This document shows, one piece after another, positions 62,684 to 64,000 of a stretch of 64,000 nucleotides of DNA (its first letter is position 1; the number at the start of each line of letters is the position of its first letter). The notes under the pieces were generated by a model. That model saw only the letters and a program-made list of their open reading frames with translations. It was not told where the DNA came from and searched no databases. The DNA comes from Bacteroidales bacterium (GTDB taxonomy: Bacteria; Bacteroidota; Bacteroidia; Bacteroidales; P3). The stretch spans positions 1-64,000 of the forward strand of contig JAFZXE010000022.1 in NCBI GenBank assembly GCA_017616895.1. The letters are read 5' to 3'. Made by a program: the position numbers and the translations under genes.

Positions 62684-62730
62684 TTATTGTGTTTCATCCT
62701 TTAATCTGTTTTATCGAAATGGGCCATTGT

Positions 62731-63483
62731 TCACCGAAAAGGTGGAGGTGTTTCAGATGGAATAAGCGTGACACCATAATGTTGCATAATCATGTTATGA
62801 TGTTCTCGATAAACATTTTTTTCAAAAGTGTCATTTATCATATTTGTGTCATTTATATGCCAACAGGCTATTGATTCTATGGCATCCAAACACATTGCAA
62901 TATTCTCATCAATATTATCCGATAACATATTGGCAAAAATATGTGATATACAAGTTCCATCATAGGTAGACAATGAAGAATATCTTGTATGGTTTTCTGC
63001 TGAGCGTTTGTCGGCTTTGACATAACTCGTCGTTGGCAATTGCAGTAGCAACATATTTAAAAGTGATGATTCTAAGTTGGTTAGGGAAAATCTGTATTCT
63101 CCTTGTTTTTCAATGGGATAGTATACGAAAGCATGGCAAGAGTCATCCTTAAAGATAGCGTCTAATACAATGCAATAGCGACCATCGGTATCATTAGAGT
63201 AACATATAGAATCAAAATGTGGTTTTATCTTTTTATTTATTTTCAGTTTGATACATGTGTCCTCTTGTAAATCGGGTCTAAAACGACTGCAAAGCTGTTG
63301 CTTTTCATCAAAAAAAAGTGTAGAATCTAAAAAGCTGTTGTATATATGCCCCCCCATAGAATAACACCATGTATTCTTACTATCCGCAATTTTATGGATA
63401 GATACAATCGGCACACTGCCCTCATTGTTAGCACATGATTGTAATAATACTATAATAAGTACTGACAAATATGTTTTGTTCAC
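62731..63483 (-). CDS. Orphan putative immunity lipoprotein F
   Basis: 250 aa from a GTG at 63483: MNKTYLSVLIIVLLQSC, lipobox Cys17, then ANNEGS. No toxin gene precedes it; only a short ORF remnant does. Mature region has repeated Cys/His-poor beta segments, no recognised domain. Same size and export mode as partner proteins A-E, hence the interpretation as a stranded immunity gene. Confidence 0.55.
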   Translation of the reverse strand: MNKTYLSVLIIVLLQSCANNEGSVPIVSIHKIADSKNTWCYSMGGHIYNSFLDSTLFFDEKQQLCSRFRPDLQEDTCIKLKINKKIKPHFDSICYSNDTDGRYCIVLDAIFKDDSCHAFVYYPIEKQGEYRFSLTNLESSLLNMLLLQLPTTSYVKADKRSAENHTRYSSLSTYDGTCISHIFANMLSDNIDENIAMCLDAIESIACWHINDTNMINDTFEKNVYREHHNMIMQHYGVTLIPSETPPPFR

Positions 63484-63487
63484 TGTT

Positions 63488-63613
63488 TTATTGTCTAAGA
63501 TGGTTATACATCCCCATTCCGGAGTTTATTAATTTTATAATTTGGGAGTCTGTTCGTGGAGACTTTGTTGAATTATAGTATTGCCTGAGAATTGGAACTG
63601 TTTCATTCATCAT
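63488..63613 (-). pseudogene. Short remnant ORF (41 aa) before lipoprotein F
   Basis: MMNETVPILRQYYNSTKSPR..GMGMYNHLRQ, stopping 4 nt before the GTG of lipoprotein F, the same spacing relation as RHS tips have to their partners. I read it as the last part of a deleted toxin tip; it could be a chance ORF. Confidence 0.35.
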
Positions 63614-63629
63614 TCTTTTATTACCCGTT

Positions 63630-63652
63630 GTGCCGGATTTGTAATCCAGCAC
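63630..63652. repeat. GTGCCGGAT-type palindrome
   Basis: GTGCCGGATTTGTAATCCAGCAC, followed by a related TGGGATTTGAAATCCCGTCA element. Confidence 0.55.
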
Positions 63653-63764
63653 TCCATTTTATTGGGATTTGAAATCCCGTCATTAGGCTAATCACCCTTT
63701 TATTTTTATCGATACAAATTTTTAATTTAAGTTTCATTTTTTAGCAATCCTCATCTGAATTTGA

Positions 63765-63866
63765 TCAATTCCACGAGGCTCTGCCAAGGTGGTCGGGGTG
63801 GTAGAAGTAGCGCTGCGGTTCTGCTCCGAGATCCGTGCGGGCGTTGTCAATTGCGCTTGAAACTAG
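63765..63866 (-). pseudogene. RHS core fragment
   Basis: 33 codons: SAIDNARTDLGAEPQ then YFYHPDHLGRASWN and a stop. YFYHPDHLG is the hallmark of the RHS core a little upstream of the cassette homology. In normal RHS proteins it continues SASWITD; here it ends in stop. It shows a full-length RHS gene once stood upstream of the cassettes on this strand. Confidence 0.65.
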
Positions 63867-63902
63867 AATTGTACACACCTCTCTACATAACCACAAATGT
63901 GG

Positions 63903-64000
63903 TCATTCAGGGTTAGTTGACTTGAGCAGAGGTATTTCCTGATGTTCGATTTCGAGGGCTTGTTTATCTTTGGCATTGAGTGGGCTGACAACAGATTGAC
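63903..64000 (-). CDS. 3' end of an unidentified protein (partial)
   Basis: 31 sense codons running off the window edge: QSVVSPLNAKDKQALEIEHQ..IPLLKSTNPE, stop TGA at 63903-63905. In the same frame as the RHS fragment downstream. Balanced composition suggests real coding; identity unknown. Confidence 0.45.
   Translation of the reverse strand, partial: QSVVSPLNAKDKQALEIEHQEIPLLKSTNPE

Overview
The window looks like a chromosomal segment of an unnamed Bacteroidales (Bacteroidota) bacterium. Start sites are preceded by the Bacteroidota -7 box (TAnnTTTG, with a TTG/TTTG about 19 bp upstream) and almost never by a Shine-Dalgarno sequence. Many lipoproteins and AQ-cleaved signal peptides are present, and two proteins end in type IX secretion (T9SS) sorting domains, one type A-like and one type B-like, so the cell should have a T9SS. 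Housekeeping genes (metK, ruvC, engB, mreB, purH, pfkA, rlmH, rsgA) read as normal Bacteroidales genes.

Layout. 1-4,100: truncated GH20 hexosaminidase, a tandem pair of paralogous lipoproteins each with its own promoter, and metK. 4,600-14,700: a three-gene surface operon (678-aa, 1,883-aa and 731-aa exported proteins, the last with fibronectin-III-like repeats) ending in a strong terminator. 14,780-21,700: DUF6266 protein, a roughly 210-nt rod-shaped RNA that I read as a candidate 6S RNA, then a lipoprotein, an outer-membrane barrel, a small T9SS-sorted protein and a 906-aa stalk-like repeat protein. 21,650-25,000: accessory patch with a doubly frameshifted YhcG/DUF1016 PDDEXK nuclease between ~90-bp direct repeats, an AAA+DUF4143 ATPase and an orphan operator/promoter. 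25,200-31,700: minus-strand run (methyltransferase, TfoX-N, carbonic anhydrase, beta-CASP RNase-like, transglutaminase-like lipoprotein, SNF transporter, ruvC). 31,700-35,340: T9SS type-B surface protein and a small heat-shock protein. 35,650-39,940: glycine-lipid acyltransferases (glsA/glsB-like), engB and a PBP4-type carboxypeptidase. 40,000-43,830: pfkA-purH-mreB. 44,180-54,190: FtsE-like ATPase, a 164-bp MITE-like inverted repeat, OmpA-family protein, GNAT protein, rlmH, tRNA-Gly(CCC), sialidase, hydrolase-rsgA-DUF1846 operon and an aspartyl protease with a PDZ domain.

The most unusual part is 54,885-63,900. Five short minus-strand genes each carry an almost identical 85-residue end of an RHS core fused to a different ~190-200-residue C-terminal domain. 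Each is followed, overlapping or within 11 nt, by a gene for an exported protein or lipoprotein. Four of the five variable domains show a metallopeptidase-type metal motif (HExxxH, JAMM HxH..SxxD, HExxH twice) and the fifth a degenerate EExxH. I interpret this as a bank of orphan RHS metallopeptidase toxin tips with envelope-located immunity proteins, able to recombine with a full-length RHS gene elsewhere. A sixth, orphan partner gene, a toxin-tail remnant and an RHS-core fragment (YFYHPDHLG) lie at the right edge, so the locus probably continues beyond the window.

Intergenic spaces are often filled with low-complexity near-tandem repeats that differ in sequence at each locus, and with small palindromes of a few families, a clear trait of this genome.
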